Below are positions 32,206 through 41,141 of a stretch of DNA of 64,000 nucleotides, in pieces; position 1 is the first letter of the stretch; each line of letters begins with the position of its first letter. The notes under the pieces are model-generated. The model did no database searches. It was not told where the DNA came from and worked only from the letters and a program-made list of their open reading frames with translations. The stretch is from NCBI RefSeq assembly GCF_030811455.1, contig NZ_JAUSQU010000001.1:8990001-9054000 (forward strand), in the 5' to 3' direction. This DNA comes from Streptosporangium lutulentum. GTDB lineage: Bacteria; Actinomycetota; Actinomycetes; Streptosporangiales; Streptosporangiaceae. A program made the position numbers and the translations under genes.

Positions 32206-33439
32206 GCTCGGCCCCCGGCACGCCGTCCTGCTCCCGCCAGTCTTCGGGCAGCAGGTGGTCGAGCACGTCGTCCACGGTCACGGCGCCGACCAGGCGGCCG
32301 GCCTCGTCCACCACGGGCACCGCCACCAGGTTGTAGGTGGCCAGGTAGAAGGTCACCTGGTTCAGGGTGAACTCGGGTCTGATCGGGTCGAGGGAGGTGT
32401 CCAGGATGCTGCCGAGCAGGGTGGAGGGGGGTTCGCGCAGCATCCGCTGGAAGTGGGCCAGGCCGAGGAAACGGCCGGTGGGCGTCTCGACGGGCGGGCG
32501 GGCCACGTAGACCTGCGCGGCCACCGCGGGGGTGATGCCCTGCTGGCGGATGTGGGCCAGCGCCTCGGCGACGGTGGAGTTCGGGGGGAGCACCACGGGT
32601 TCGTTCGTCATCATGCCGCCCGCGGTGTTCTCGGGGTAGATCAGCAGCCGCCGGATCGGCGCGGCCTCCTCGGGCTCCATCAGCGCCATCAGGGCCTCGG
32701 CCTGCTCGGGAGGGAGGTCCTGCAACAGGTCGGCCGCGTCGTCGGGGTCCATCTCCTCCAGCACGTCCGCGGCCCGCTCGGGGGCGAGCCGGCTCAGGAT
32801 GCCGATCTGGTCGCGCTCGGGGAGCTCCTCCAGCACGTCGGCGAGCCGTACGTCGTCGAGGGCCGCGGCCACCTCGGCTCTCCGCTTGTCCGGCAACGCG
32901 TGCAGGGCGCCGGCCAGGTCGGCGGCGCGCATCGCCTCGAAGGTGACCAGCAGGTTCGCGGCGCCCTGGTCCTTCTGCACGGCGCCGAAGCCGCGGACCT
33001 CGGCCCAGTCGACGATCCTGGGCGCGGGGCGTCGCCGCAGCCCTATGCCGGACGTGCCCTTGACCAGCGCCACCTTGGTGATCACCCACTCGGCGCGGCC
33101 TGTCTCCTTCATGGCGAGGTCCAGAACCGTCATCGGCTTGCCGTCGAGCTCCACGTGGAGGTCCAGCATCTCGCCGATGGCCAGGGTCTCCGTGGTCCGC
33201 TGCTCGAACCGGCGCATGTTGATCCGGCCGCTGAAGACGACCGAGCCCGCCTCGATCGCCCGCACCCGGGTGATGGGCAGGAAGACCCGCCGCCGGGGCT
33301 GCACCTCGACGACCAGGCCGTGCACGCGCGGCGGAGCGGTGCCGGCGATGGACACCACGACGTCACGTATCCGGCCGATCTGATCGCCGGCCGGATCGAA
33401 TACCGGGGTGCCGGCGAGACGGGCGATGAATACCTGCAC
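32198..33439 (-). CDS. PRC-barrel / MgtE-N / CBS protein lacking the channel domain
   Basis: 413 residues: a PRC-barrel-like N-terminus (VFDPAGDQIGRIRDVVVS), an MgtE intracellular domain (DVLEELPERDQIGILSRLAPERA in two parts; DPDDAADLLQDLPPEQAE), then two CBS motifs ending at VDDVLDHLLPEDW. The transmembrane pore of real MgtE magnesium channels is absent, so this is a soluble sensor-like relative, perhaps working with the two-helix DUF1003 protein. GTG 33439 has TACGCT six bases upstream (leaderless); upstream codons in the same frame look non-coding. Confidence 0.85.
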   Translation of the reverse strand: MQVFIARLAGTPVFDPAGDQIGRIRDVVVSIAGTAPPRVHGLVVEVQPRRRVFLPITRVRAIEAGSVVFSGRINMRRFEQRTTETLAIGEMLDLHVELDGKPMTVLDLAMKETGRAEWVITKVALVKGTSGIGLRRRPAPRIVDWAEVRGFGAVQKDQGAANLLVTFEAMRAADLAGALHALPDKRRAEVAAALDDVRLADVLEELPERDQIGILSRLAPERAADVLEEMDPDDAADLLQDLPPEQAEALMALMEPEEAAPIRRLLIYPENTAGGMMTNEPVVLPPNSTVAEALAHIRQQGITPAVAAQVYVARPPVETPTGRFLGLAHFQRMLREPPSTLLGSILDTSLDPIRPEFTLNQVTFYLATYNLVAVPVVDEAGRLVGAVTVDDVLDHLLPEDWREQDGVPGAEHD

Positions 33440-33445
33440 ATCCGA

Positions 33446-33451
33446 AGCGTA
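33446..33451 (-). promoter_or_regulatory. Leaderless -10 box of the MgtE-like gene
   Basis: TACGCT on the minus strand, 6 bases before GTG 33439. Confidence 0.45.
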
Positions 33452-33578
33452 GGCCGCATGTCCGATGCTTCGGCTTAAGCCACGCTTCCACGCCCATATT
33501 TCGGATGCCCCTTGCTCCCGTATATATCGGCATGACAGCATCAAATCCGCTTAACGGTAATTACACGGATGGTGGCTG

Positions 33579-34523
33579 ATGAGACGTGCCGGACTGCTGA
33601 TCGCATTGGCGTCAGCCGGGTGCTTCGCCTTCTCCGGACCCATGGCCAAATACCTGGCCGCCGCGGGGCTGGCCCCGCTGGAGTCCGTCTGGGTCCGGAT
33701 GGCCGGTGCCGGGCTGCTGCTCGTCGGCGTCCTCGCGTTCTTCAGGCCCCGGGCACTGCGCATCCCGCGCTCGCGGCTGCCGTTCTTCGCGGCCTACGCG
33801 GTGATCGCGGTGGCCGGGGTGCAGGCGCTGTACTTCGCGGCGCTCACCCGGCTGCCGGTGGGGGTCACCCTGCTGATCGAGTACACCTCGCCGGTGCTGG
33901 TCGTGCTCTGGGTGCGCTTCGTCCGGCGGGTACGGCTGCCGCGCGCGGCCTTCGTCGGCGCCGTGGTCGCGGTGATCGGGCTCGGCATCGTGGTGGAGAT
34001 CTGGTCGGGGTTGAGCCTGGACCCGGTGGGCCTGCTGCTGGCCGTCTGCGCCGCGGTGTGCTGTGCCGGATACTTCCTGCTCAGCGACGGCTTCGGCGAC
34101 GACGTCGATCCGCTCGGCCTGATCGGCTGGGGCCTGCTGGGCTCGGCCCTGGTGCTCCTGCCCATCTCCCAGCCGTGGAACATCCCCTGGGAGGCGTTCA
34201 CCCGGACCGTGGCACCGGGGAGCGGCTACGCGCTGCCCGCGTCGGCGGCCGTGATCCTGCTGATCGTGGTCGGCACGGTCGCCGCCTACATCCTCGGCGT
34301 CACCGCGGTCCGCCGCCTGTCGGCCGCCATCGGCTCGACGGTCGCCTCGATCGAGGTCGTCGCAGGAGCGGTGATCGCCTGGATCATGATCGGAGAGGCC
34401 CTCGGGCCCTTCCAGATCGTGGGCGGCGTCATCGTCCTGTTCGGCGCCTACCTCGCCCAGCGGGTGACGGCGGCCCTGCCCGTGGCCGTACCCGAGGGCA
34501 GGGAACCGGCTCGCGCGGTGTGA
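33579..34523 (+). CDS. EamA/DMT-family transporter
   Basis: A 314-residue inner-membrane protein with about ten hydrophobic helices in two EamA repeats (first ALASAGCFAFSGPMAKYLAA; second DPVGLLLAVCAAVCCAGYFL). EamA carriers export amino acids, metabolites or drugs by proton exchange; RhtA-like threonine/homoserine export is one possibility. Substrate not determinable. It starts 139 bp from the divergent MgtE-like gene; ATG 33579 has a GGTGG at -9. The C-terminal tail (VAVPEGREPARAV) is cytoplasmic. Confidence 0.88.
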   Translation: MRRAGLLIALASAGCFAFSGPMAKYLAAAGLAPLESVWVRMAGAGLLLVGVLAFFRPRALRIPRSRLPFFAAYAVIAVAGVQALYFAALTRLPVGVTLLIEYTSPVLVVLWVRFVRRVRLPRAAFVGAVVAVIGLGIVVEIWSGLSLDPVGLLLAVCAAVCCAGYFLLSDGFGDDVDPLGLIGWGLLGSALVLLPISQPWNIPWEAFTRTVAPGSGYALPASAAVILLIVVGTVAAYILGVTAVRRLSAAIGSTVASIEVVAGAVIAWIMIGEALGPFQIVGGVIVLFGAYLAQRVTAALPVAVPEGREPARAV

Positions 34524-34574
34524 GCCGGTGTGAGCCGTGCCCGGCTCCAAAAGGCGTGGGCCCCGTACGTGAGG

Positions 34575-34940
34575 TCAGGAAGCCGGCTCGCGTGGCGTGA
34601 GCCGTACGACCTGGGAGCGGGCGGCCCAGCGCTCCGTCAGCCTCGCGCCGTCGACGGCGTTGAGCCGCTCCTTGGCGAGCGCGGCCACCGCCTCGGCGGC
34701 CTCCGCCTGGTTCACCACCTCCACGGAGGCGTCGAAGGCCACCAGCCGCCCCCCGTTGTCCTTGCTGCGCAACGTCACCTGGACCTGGCCCGCCTCGGCC
34801 AGCCCCGGCAGTGACTGCTCGCCACCCCCGGTGACCAGGTAGATCGCGCCGTCGTGCCACGTGTGCCAGGCCAGCCGGGGCCGGTCCAGTGAGAGCCAAA
34901 GGACGCTCGACTTCTTGGCACCCTCTTCGATCACACCCAT
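34575..34940 (-). CDS. Conserved protein with pyridoxamine-oxidase-like (split-barrel) features
   Basis: 121 residues. Strand pattern SSVLWLSLDRPRLAWHTWHDGAIYLV in two parts, LPGLAEAGQVQVTLRSKDNGGRLVAF and WAARSQVVRL suggests a flavin-reductase-like split barrel, but no flavin-binding signature is certain. Similar short proteins occur in other actinomycetes, from memory. TACATT six bases before ATG 34940 supports a leaderless start. It is convergent with the EamA gene and divergent from the CitE-like gene. Function unknown. Confidence 0.65.
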   Translation of the reverse strand: MGVIEEGAKKSSVLWLSLDRPRLAWHTWHDGAIYLVTGGGEQSLPGLAEAGQVQVTLRSKDNGGRLVAFDASVEVVNQAEAAEAVAALAKERLNAVDGARLTERWAARSQVVRLTPREPAS

Positions 34941-34946
34941 AAGACG

Positions 34947-34952
34947 AATGTA
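34947..34952 (-). promoter_or_regulatory. Leaderless -10 box for the split-barrel-like gene
   Basis: TACATT on the minus strand, 6 bases before ATG 34940. Confidence 0.45.
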
Positions 34953-35065
34953 CGGCCTGCGCCTCCCGATCCACGGTGGGCAGGCCGTATCGCCGAGTTC
35001 TTCCGGCGGCGGCCCGGCGGGCGCCGTAGGCCGCCCCGGCCTGTCGTCGACGCCGGATCGGCCGC

Positions 35066-35071
35066 TAGCGT
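35066..35071 (+). promoter_or_regulatory. Leaderless -10 box of the CitE-like gene
   Basis: TAGCGT, 6 bases before ATG 35078; same hexamer as at the GNAT and first LOG genes. Confidence 0.5.
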
Positions 35072-35077
35072 GTGTTC

Positions 35078-36019
35078 ATGCGCTCCCGACGTTCGTGTCT
35101 CGCGGTACCCGGCAGCAATCCCCGCTTCCTGGAGAAGGCCCAGGGGATCGGGGCCGACGAGGTTTTCCTCGACCTGGAGGACTCCGTCGCGCCGCTCGCC
35201 AAGGAGGGCGCGCGCAAGAACATCGTGGCCGCCCTGCGCGAGGGCGACTGGTCGGGCAAGACCCGGGTCGTGCGGGTGAACGACCTGGGCACCCAGTGGA
35301 CCTACCGGGACGTCATCGAGGTCGTGGAGGGCGCGGGGGAGTTCGTCGACTGCCTGATGCTGCCCAAGGTGGAGGACCCGAACCAGGTGGTCTGGCTCGA
35401 CACGCTGCTCACCCAGATCGAGAGGGCGAACGGGCTCGAGGTGGGCCGGATCGGCATCGAGGCCCAGATCGAGAGCGCCAGGGGCCTGGTCAACGTGGAC
35501 GCCATCGGCGGCTCGTCCAGGCGCCTGGAGACGCTGGTCTTCGGTCCCGCCGACTTCATGGCCTCGATCAACATGCGGACCCTGGTGGTCGGCGAGCAGC
35601 CGCCGGGTTACACCGAGGGCGACGCCTACCACTACATCCTGATGCGCATTCTGATGGCCGCCCGCACGCACGACCTGCAGGCCATCGACGGCCCGTATCT
35701 GGCGATCAAGGATCTGGACGGCTACCGGCGGGTGGCCGGGCGGGCCGCGGCGCTGGGATTCGACGGCAAGTGGGTGCTCCACCCGAGCCAGGTCGAGGCG
35801 GCCAACGAGGTGTTCTCGCCGTCCCAGGAAGACTACGACCACGCCGAGCTGATCCTCGACGCGTACGAGTACTACACGACGGTGGAAAGGCGCGGCGCGG
35901 TCATGCTCGGAGACGAGATGATCGATGAGGCGTCCCGGAAGATGGCCCTGGTGGTGGCGGCCAAGGGCAGGGCGGCGGGTCTGGGACGGACCGGCACCTT
36001 CACGCCCCCTACAGCTTGA
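35078..36019 (+). CDS. HpcH/HpaI aldolase / citrate-lyase beta-like (malyl-CoA lyase type)
   Basis: A 313-residue TIM-barrel CoA lyase. Motifs: RSCLAVPGSNPRFLEKA (CoA and metal region), EVFLDLEDSVAP with metal-binding acidic residues, IEAQIESARGLVNV (glutamate ligand) and GPADFMASI. The long form with WVLHPSQVEAAN near the end is typical of L-malyl-CoA / beta-methylmalyl-CoA lyases, which make or cleave glyoxylate plus acyl-CoA. The pathway here is not defined by neighbours. ATG 35078 is preferred over GTG 35072 because a TAGCGT box lies six bases before it. Confidence 0.88.
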   Translation: MRSRRSCLAVPGSNPRFLEKAQGIGADEVFLDLEDSVAPLAKEGARKNIVAALREGDWSGKTRVVRVNDLGTQWTYRDVIEVVEGAGEFVDCLMLPKVEDPNQVVWLDTLLTQIERANGLEVGRIGIEAQIESARGLVNVDAIGGSSRRLETLVFGPADFMASINMRTLVVGEQPPGYTEGDAYHYILMRILMAARTHDLQAIDGPYLAIKDLDGYRRVAGRAAALGFDGKWVLHPSQVEAANEVFSPSQEDYDHAELILDAYEYYTTVERRGAVMLGDEMIDEASRKMALVVAAKGRAAGLGRTGTFTPPTA

Positions 36020-36653
36020 CGCCGATCGCGATGAAGAACCAGAACGACGAGGTCAGCCAGAGCCCGGTCAGCGCGGTGAACGTCAGCCCGCCGAGGACGG
36101 GAAGGGTCCAGCCGGGCAGTCCCCGTTTGGGGAGCGCCAGCATCTTCGCGACGAACACGCCGTAGAAGAAGCAGCCCAGCAGCGAGTGGACCATCACCCG
36201 CGGCGCGTCGAACTGGGTGCCCAGCGCGTACAGGCAGTGGAACGCCACCGGGAGCGTCAGCAGGAACGCCACCCGGCCCGACCAGCGGTGCAGGGTGCCG
36301 ATCCAGGGGACGTCCAGCTCGATCCGGCCCCACATCACCAGGGCGGAGAGGAGCTGGACCAGCACCAGCACGAACGCGCCGGTGGTGAGCCAGGCCTTCA
36401 TGGCCAGCGCCCCGGAGAATCCGGCCAGGCCGACCGCGTACCCGGTGGGGGTGTGGACGCGCCCGTAGAGGCCCAGGCCGACCGCGATCAACCCGCCGAT
36501 CACGAGTGGCACGAGGAGCGGGACGAGGTTCTGCCTCGGCTCCGGCACCCGCATGGCCTGCGTGCTGTCTCCCGTGTCGTCCGGCACCCGCACCGGGTTC
36601 GGCACCCGCATGGCCTGAGTGCTGTCCTGTGTGTCGTCCGGCATGCCATTCAT
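36009..36653 (-). CDS. DUF6529-type, cytochrome b561-like membrane protein
   Basis: 214 residues. After a cytoplasmic tail with a duplicated DDTxDSTQAMRVPxP unit come about six hydrophobic helices. Histidines LHRWSGR, FHCLYAL and VHSLLG sit on successive helices in the pattern of b561/ferric-reductase haem proteins, suggesting a transmembrane electron carrier; haem binding is inference. The ATG at 36653 shares its A with the stop of the preceding gene (TGATG) and has GGAGGA five bases upstream, so the two are translationally coupled. The last 11 bases overlap the convergent CitE-like gene. Confidence 0.72.
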   Translation of the reverse strand: MNGMPDDTQDSTQAMRVPNPVRVPDDTGDSTQAMRVPEPRQNLVPLLVPLVIGGLIAVGLGLYGRVHTPTGYAVGLAGFSGALAMKAWLTTGAFVLVLVQLLSALVMWGRIELDVPWIGTLHRWSGRVAFLLTLPVAFHCLYALGTQFDAPRVMVHSLLGCFFYGVFVAKMLALPKRGLPGWTLPVLGGLTFTALTGLWLTSSFWFFIAIGVKL

Positions 36654-37354
36654 CACATTCCTCCGATGAACTCGTCGACGTCCTGGGGGTCGACCTCGAC
36701 GCCGTCGACGGTCGCGTTCCGGCCGGGCTCCGGGATCGCCACGTCGGCCGGCTTGTCGTCGACGAGGGTCAGGCCGACCCGGCTGCCGTCGTCCAGGTAG
36801 ATCCAGCCGGCGCGGACCTTCGCGCCGCGGACGACCGCGCTCGCCCGGTAGAGCCCGGAGGGCTTCTTCACGGTGGGAGCCTTGAAGTTCCACCGCCTGC
36901 CGCCGAACTCGAGGGCTCCTCCGGCCCTGCCGCCGCCGATCCGGGCGACGAGCGAGGCGTCGTTCGCCCCGGTCAGGGTGACCTCGCCATCGGCGGCCCT
37001 GCCCTTGAGCCAGGCCTCGATCCTGCCGTCGCAGAAGTAGCCGACCGCCTTGCCGTTCCTGATGGATATGGCGATCAATCCTCCGTTGCCCGCCACCCGC
37101 CCGGCGTAGTCGGCCTTGACGGGGGTGGGCCTGGCGGTCTTGGAGGGTTCCGGGGCCGGGGTGGCCTCGGTGACGGCCGCGGTCACCTCGGGAGCCGCCG
37201 GGGTGGCCGCGTCTGCCTGCACGTCTGCTTGCGTGTCGGCCTGCGCGTTCACGTTCTGTGTTGTTACCGGTGAAGTGGTGACGGTGAGCGCGCCGATGGC
37301 GACGACCATCGCCGCCCCGGCCGCCAGCGTGTGGACAGGCCCCAGCCGTGTCAT
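36653..37354 (-). CDS. Secreted protein partner of the b561-like gene
   Basis: 233 residues with a signal peptide or anchor (LAAGAAMVVAIGALTV), an Ala/Thr/Gln-rich linker (55-95) and a beta-rich domain: YAGRVAGNGGLIAISIRNGKAVGYFCDG, ALEFGGRRWNF and GWIYLDDGSRVGLTLVDD. One cysteine (FCDG) is present. No family recognised. ATG 37354 has AGGGAG six bases upstream. It is the first gene of a two-gene unit with the DUF6529-like membrane protein, so it may dock on that protein from outside. Confidence 0.65.
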   Translation of the reverse strand: MTRLGPVHTLAAGAAMVVAIGALTVTTSPVTTQNVNAQADTQADVQADAATPAAPEVTAAVTEATPAPEPSKTARPTPVKADYAGRVAGNGGLIAISIRNGKAVGYFCDGRIEAWLKGRAADGEVTLTGANDASLVARIGGGRAGGALEFGGRRWNFKAPTVKKPSGLYRASAVVRGAKVRAGWIYLDDGSRVGLTLVDDKPADVAIPEPGRNATVDGVEVDPQDVDEFIGGM

Positions 37355-37802
37355 CGTTCGCTCCCTGGTCGTGGTGGTTTCCTGACACAGGTGTACTCCG
37401 TCCGGGGTGCGGAGTCTGTGAACTAATCCATACAAGAGAAGGAAAAACGGGCCTCTGCCGGAACGGAGAACGCGGGAGGTCTCTTCACGCCCGAGGGTTT
37501 CCGAACTATGTGCTTAAAGTGTGACAATTCCGGCGCTGAGCCAAGAAATATGACTAGAGAGGTCTCGTCATCCCGCCTCGGACGTGTTGATCTGGAGTAT
37601 GTGTGCCCCTTTTGGGGGCTCGTGGAGAATCCTTGGTTCCCGGCGGATAGAGGTGATCGTTTCGACGGAACGGGGTAAGAGTAGGGTCGCCGTACGATTC
37701 GCCGCTTCCGCAGGGGTTGCGGCCTAGCATCACGGAGACGACTGGAACGGTCCGGGCGGTGGTCCCGGGCTGAAACGGGCTTCCTGCGAGGAGGTGCTGA
37801 GC
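37355..37802. other. Divergent intergenic region, 448 bp
   Basis: Control region between the leftward secreted-protein operon and the rightward Asp-box protein. Both strands have open frames but none with coding character. Locally AT-richer around 37500-37620, consistent with promoters. No repeat or hairpin stood out. Confidence 0.55.
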
Positions 37803-40800
37803 GTGGCCTCGGGCCCCCACGACCCGCGCTCGCAAGAGTGGCCGGCGGACGACGACGCCGTTTACGACGACGCGACACACGAAGGTGAGTCACAGGAGCC
37901 CCACACGTCCCCGCCGACGATCCAGCACTCCCCTCCGGGGCCCTCCGACGACAGCACCAGAGGGCTCCCCCTGTCCTCGCCCTGGATGCTCCCTCCGTTC
38001 GCCGCGCCGACCCCGGACGACAGCGAACCCCCGCAGGCGCGCCCCGAGGGACTGGGCGGCGAGCGCCGCCGTCCCCACACCCAGCCCTACGCCTCCGCCT
38101 CCCGGCCGCCGTCCCCGCAGACTCCTCCCGATCCTCACCGGTCCGCGGACGAGGGGTCCTCCGAGCCGGAACCCCGGGATCCCCTGGGGCAGGGGCGCCC
38201 GCGTCTGGTGGACCGCCCGGACCTCCTCGTCGCCTCCGGCCCTCCCCGCGAGCGCGGGACCGGCCGGAGAGCGGACAGGCCCGACCTCCTGGTGGCCTCG
38301 GGCCCTCCCCGCGAGCGCGGGCGGAGCGAGCGGGCGGAGCCCCCGCCGGACGAACCCGAGGACCGGATCAGGCTGAGGCCGGACATCACGGCCGTTCCCG
38401 AACCGGCGCCCGAACCGGCCCCGAGACGGGCCCCGAGACGGGCCCCGGCTCCGGAACCCGAATGGACCCCGGACCCGGAGCCCGAATGGACCCCGGACCC
38501 GGAGCCCGAATGGACCCCGGACCCGGAGCCCGCATGGACCCCGGAACCCGGACCGGCCCCGAGACGGACCCCGGACCCGGAACCCGAATGGACCCAGGAA
38601 CCCGGATGGACCCCGGAGCCCGAGCGGGCCTCCGGACCGTCGCCCGAGCGGCTCGCCGTACCGGATCAGGACGACTTCGAGCCGGTCCGCCGCGTGGGAC
38701 GCCCTCCCGGCGGCAGGCCGGCCAGGCCTGACCTGCTGGTCGCCCAGGGCTCGCCCAGCAGGAGGGGGCCGAACGGCGGGCGCCACCATCGTCCGTCCAC
38801 CGCGCCCTCCGCCGTGCGCCGTTCCAGCCCGGTCAGGCGCAGGCGTGGCCGTGGCCTGGTCATGCCGTTCATCATGGTCCTCGTCGTGACCGTCGCGGTC
38901 GGCGGCGGACTGGTGCTGTGGGGGTGGGTGAGCAGCCCGTTCGCCACCGGCCTCCGGCTGGTCGGCGACGAGGTGCGCTCGGGAGACGCCAACTTCGTGC
39001 CGCAGGCGGGCCTCGGCGGCGACGGCTCCAACCAGGTGCTCAACGCCGTGGCCTCGGTGGGTTCCGTCATGGTCGCGGTCGGCAGCGACACCACCAGCCC
39101 CGTCCCGAGGCCGTTGTTCCTGTTCTCGCCGGACGCCGGCACGACGTGGCGGCTGGGCAAGGTGACCGGACCCGCGGGGTACGAGACGGGTCCGACCACG
39201 GTGGGCCGGGTGGCGGGCGGCGACGGGCGCTGGCTGGCCGCGGGCAACGACACCCTCGGTGCGGAGCGCGGTCTGTGGACCAGCGCCGACGGCTACAACT
39301 GGAGCGCGGTCGACCCCGGCGCCCTGGGCGCCTTCGGGGCCGGAGACAAGATCATGGACCTGGCCAGGACCTCCTCGGGGTTCGTCGCGGTGGGCACCGT
39401 CATGCTGGCCGACGGCACGAACGGAGCCGTCGCCTGGGTCTCGCCCGACGGCCGGGAGTGGACACGGGTGGAGACCTCGGAGATCGGCATGCCGGACAAG
39501 GTCCGGGGCATCAAGGCGGTCGTCGCCAAGGGCGACGCCGTGGTCGCGCTGGCCGATCCGGCCCAGGGCCAGTCCACCTCGGTCATCCTGCGCTCGCCCG
39601 ACGGGGGCAAGAGCTGGCTGCGGACCGGCGCGGCGCTGAGCGACGTCATCCCGGAGCCGGGGGCGCTGGCCGTGGCCGCCGACGGGTTCGTGCTCGTCCC
39701 GACCCAGCAGCGCAGCGACAAGGGCGAGGTCCGCGTCTACTGCTCGGCGGAGGGCGTCGACTGGGCCGGATGCGGCACCATCACCGGCCTGGCCCGCGAC
39801 GGCTCGGGCGTCAAGCGCCTGGCCTCCTCCTCGGCGGGGGTGGCCGCGGTCGCCGAGTCGGGCTTCGAGCACTACGCCGTCTACACCAGCGAGGACGGCC
39901 GCGACTGGAACAAGAGCACCGACCTCGGCGAGGTGCCCGGCTCCCTCCGGGCGCTCGCCCTGTCCGACACCGGCACGCTCGTCGTCGGCGGCGACGAACG
40001 CGCCGCCGACGTGGACAATCGCGTGGTCCTCATCACCGCGCCCAAGGGCGGCGAGGCGAGACCGGTCTCCCTCGGCGGGATCGAGGGGCTGGCGAGGGCC
40101 GCCCGCGAGACGGCCAGGGTGGCGGCGGGCGACGGCACGTTCGTCGCCGTGGGCGCGGCCTCCGGCGACGCCGGGATCTGGACCAGCACGAACGGCGAGA
40201 ACTGGAAGGCCGGAGGCCCGGCCGCGCTGCTCGGCGGCCCGCTGCGGCAGGCGCTGGGCGACGTCGCGCACGGCAGGCGGGGCTGGCTGGCCGCGGGCAG
40301 CACGATGACCGACGCCTCCTCCACCGAACCCCTGCTCGTCACCTCCGCAGACGGCGAGAACTGGCGCAGGGTCCCGGTCCTGGGCCCTCTCGCCCCGGCC
40401 GCCGACCACGACTTCCTCGCCCCGCACGCGGTGGCCGCGGGCCCCTCCGGCTACGTCATGGCGGGGGAGGACCGCGGCCCGGCCAGCGTCGTCCCCGTCC
40501 TGTGGTTCTCCTCCGACCTCAAGCGCTACAGCAGGGCGGCCAAGCTCCCCGCGGGCGGCACCGGGGTGCGGCTGCACGATGTCTCGGCGACCTCGTCCGG
40601 ATACGTGGCCGTCGGCGGCGCCGGTACGGCGGAGCGCGAGACGGGCGTGGTCTGGGTGTCGGCGGACGGGGTCAACTGGACCGGCAGGAAACCGGTCCTG
40701 CCCCCCGGCGCGACGTCGGCCGGACTCCGGCACGTGGTCCTGTACGGCGGGCACATCGTCGCCGCGGGCACCGCCCTGACCGACGACGGGCGCAGAGCCT

Positions 40801-41141
40801 TCGGCGCGGTGTCGGCCGACAACGGGTCGACCTGGGAGTTCTCCTGGCTCCCCGCGGACCGGTCGTCGGCCGTCCAGGACCTCGCGGCGACGGCCGAGGG
40901 CGTGGTGGCGGTCGGCTGGCACGGCGTCCCCGGCGCGGGCGACAGCGTGGCGTGGACCTCAGAGAACGGGTTGAACTGGCAGCGTCACGCTCCCAGCCAG
41001 GGCAGCCTGGACGGCGACGGCGCCCAGTGGCTCGGCGCGGTGGCGGTCTCCGGCGGCCAGGTCGTGGCCCTGGGCCGCTCCACCACCTACAGCGCCGACC
41101 ACCTCACCCTGTGGCGCTCGACCCTCACATCCTCCCGATGA
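37803..41141 (+). CDS. Large membrane-anchored Asp-box (BNR-like) beta-propeller protein
   Basis: About 1112 residues. The first 350 are a Pro/Glu-rich, probably disordered cytoplasmic tail containing three copies of a linear motif RPDLLVA(S/Q)G and EPEWTPDP tandem repeats. One transmembrane helix (about 353-376) follows, then some 730 outer residues with repeating S/T-x-D-G-x-x-W units (SPDAGTTWR, SADGYNWS, SPDGREWT, SEDGRDWN, STNGENWK, SADGENWR, SADGVNWT), the Asp-box pattern of sialidase/sortilin-type propellers. No catalytic residues were recognised; a binding or sensing role is more likely. AGGAGG lies 8 bases before GTG 37803. The 3' end overlaps the convergent NUDIX gene by 17 bp. Confidence 0.75.
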   Translation: MASGPHDPRSQEWPADDDAVYDDATHEGESQEPHTSPPTIQHSPPGPSDDSTRGLPLSSPWMLPPFAAPTPDDSEPPQARPEGLGGERRRPHTQPYASASRPPSPQTPPDPHRSADEGSSEPEPRDPLGQGRPRLVDRPDLLVASGPPRERGTGRRADRPDLLVASGPPRERGRSERAEPPPDEPEDRIRLRPDITAVPEPAPEPAPRRAPRRAPAPEPEWTPDPEPEWTPDPEPEWTPDPEPAWTPEPGPAPRRTPDPEPEWTQEPGWTPEPERASGPSPERLAVPDQDDFEPVRRVGRPPGGRPARPDLLVAQGSPSRRGPNGGRHHRPSTAPSAVRRSSPVRRRRGRGLVMPFIMVLVVTVAVGGGLVLWGWVSSPFATGLRLVGDEVRSGDANFVPQAGLGGDGSNQVLNAVASVGSVMVAVGSDTTSPVPRPLFLFSPDAGTTWRLGKVTGPAGYETGPTTVGRVAGGDGRWLAAGNDTLGAERGLWTSADGYNWSAVDPGALGAFGAGDKIMDLARTSSGFVAVGTVMLADGTNGAVAWVSPDGREWTRVETSEIGMPDKVRGIKAVVAKGDAVVALADPAQGQSTSVILRSPDGGKSWLRTGAALSDVIPEPGALAVAADGFVLVPTQQRSDKGEVRVYCSAEGVDWAGCGTITGLARDGSGVKRLASSSAGVAAVAESGFEHYAVYTSEDGRDWNKSTDLGEVPGSLRALALSDTGTLVVGGDERAADVDNRVVLITAPKGGEARPVSLGGIEGLARAARETARVAAGDGTFVAVGAASGDAGIWTSTNGENWKAGGPAALLGGPLRQALGDVAHGRRGWLAAGSTMTDASSTEPLLVTSADGENWRRVPVLGPLAPAADHDFLAPHAVAAGPSGYVMAGEDRGPASVVPVLWFSSDLKRYSRAAKLPAGGTGVRLHDVSATSSGYVAVGGAGTAERETGVVWVSADGVNWTGRKPVLPPGATSAGLRHVVLYGGHIVAAGTALTDDGRRAFGAVSADNGSTWEFSWLPADRSSAVQDLAATAEGVVAVGWHGVPGAGDSVAWTSENGLNWQRHAPSQGSLDGDGAQWLGAVAVSGGQVVALGRSTTYSADHLTLWRSTLTSSR
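38214..38768 (+). repeat. Three 45-bp copies encoding RPDLLVA(S/Q)G(P/S)PxRRG-type motif
   Basis: Copies at 38214-38258, 38277-38321 and 38724-38768 inside the cytoplasmic tail region. The first two encode identical 15-residue motifs; the third has diverged (QGSPSRRG). Conserved motifs inside a disordered tail suggest a docking site. Confidence 0.8.
38460..38551 (+). repeat. 24-bp tandem repeat (EWTPDPEP units)
   Basis: Three perfect copies at 38460-38483, 38484-38507 and 38508-38531, then a partial diverged copy. They keep the reading frame and add EWTPDPEP octapeptides to the tail. Confidence 0.85.
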
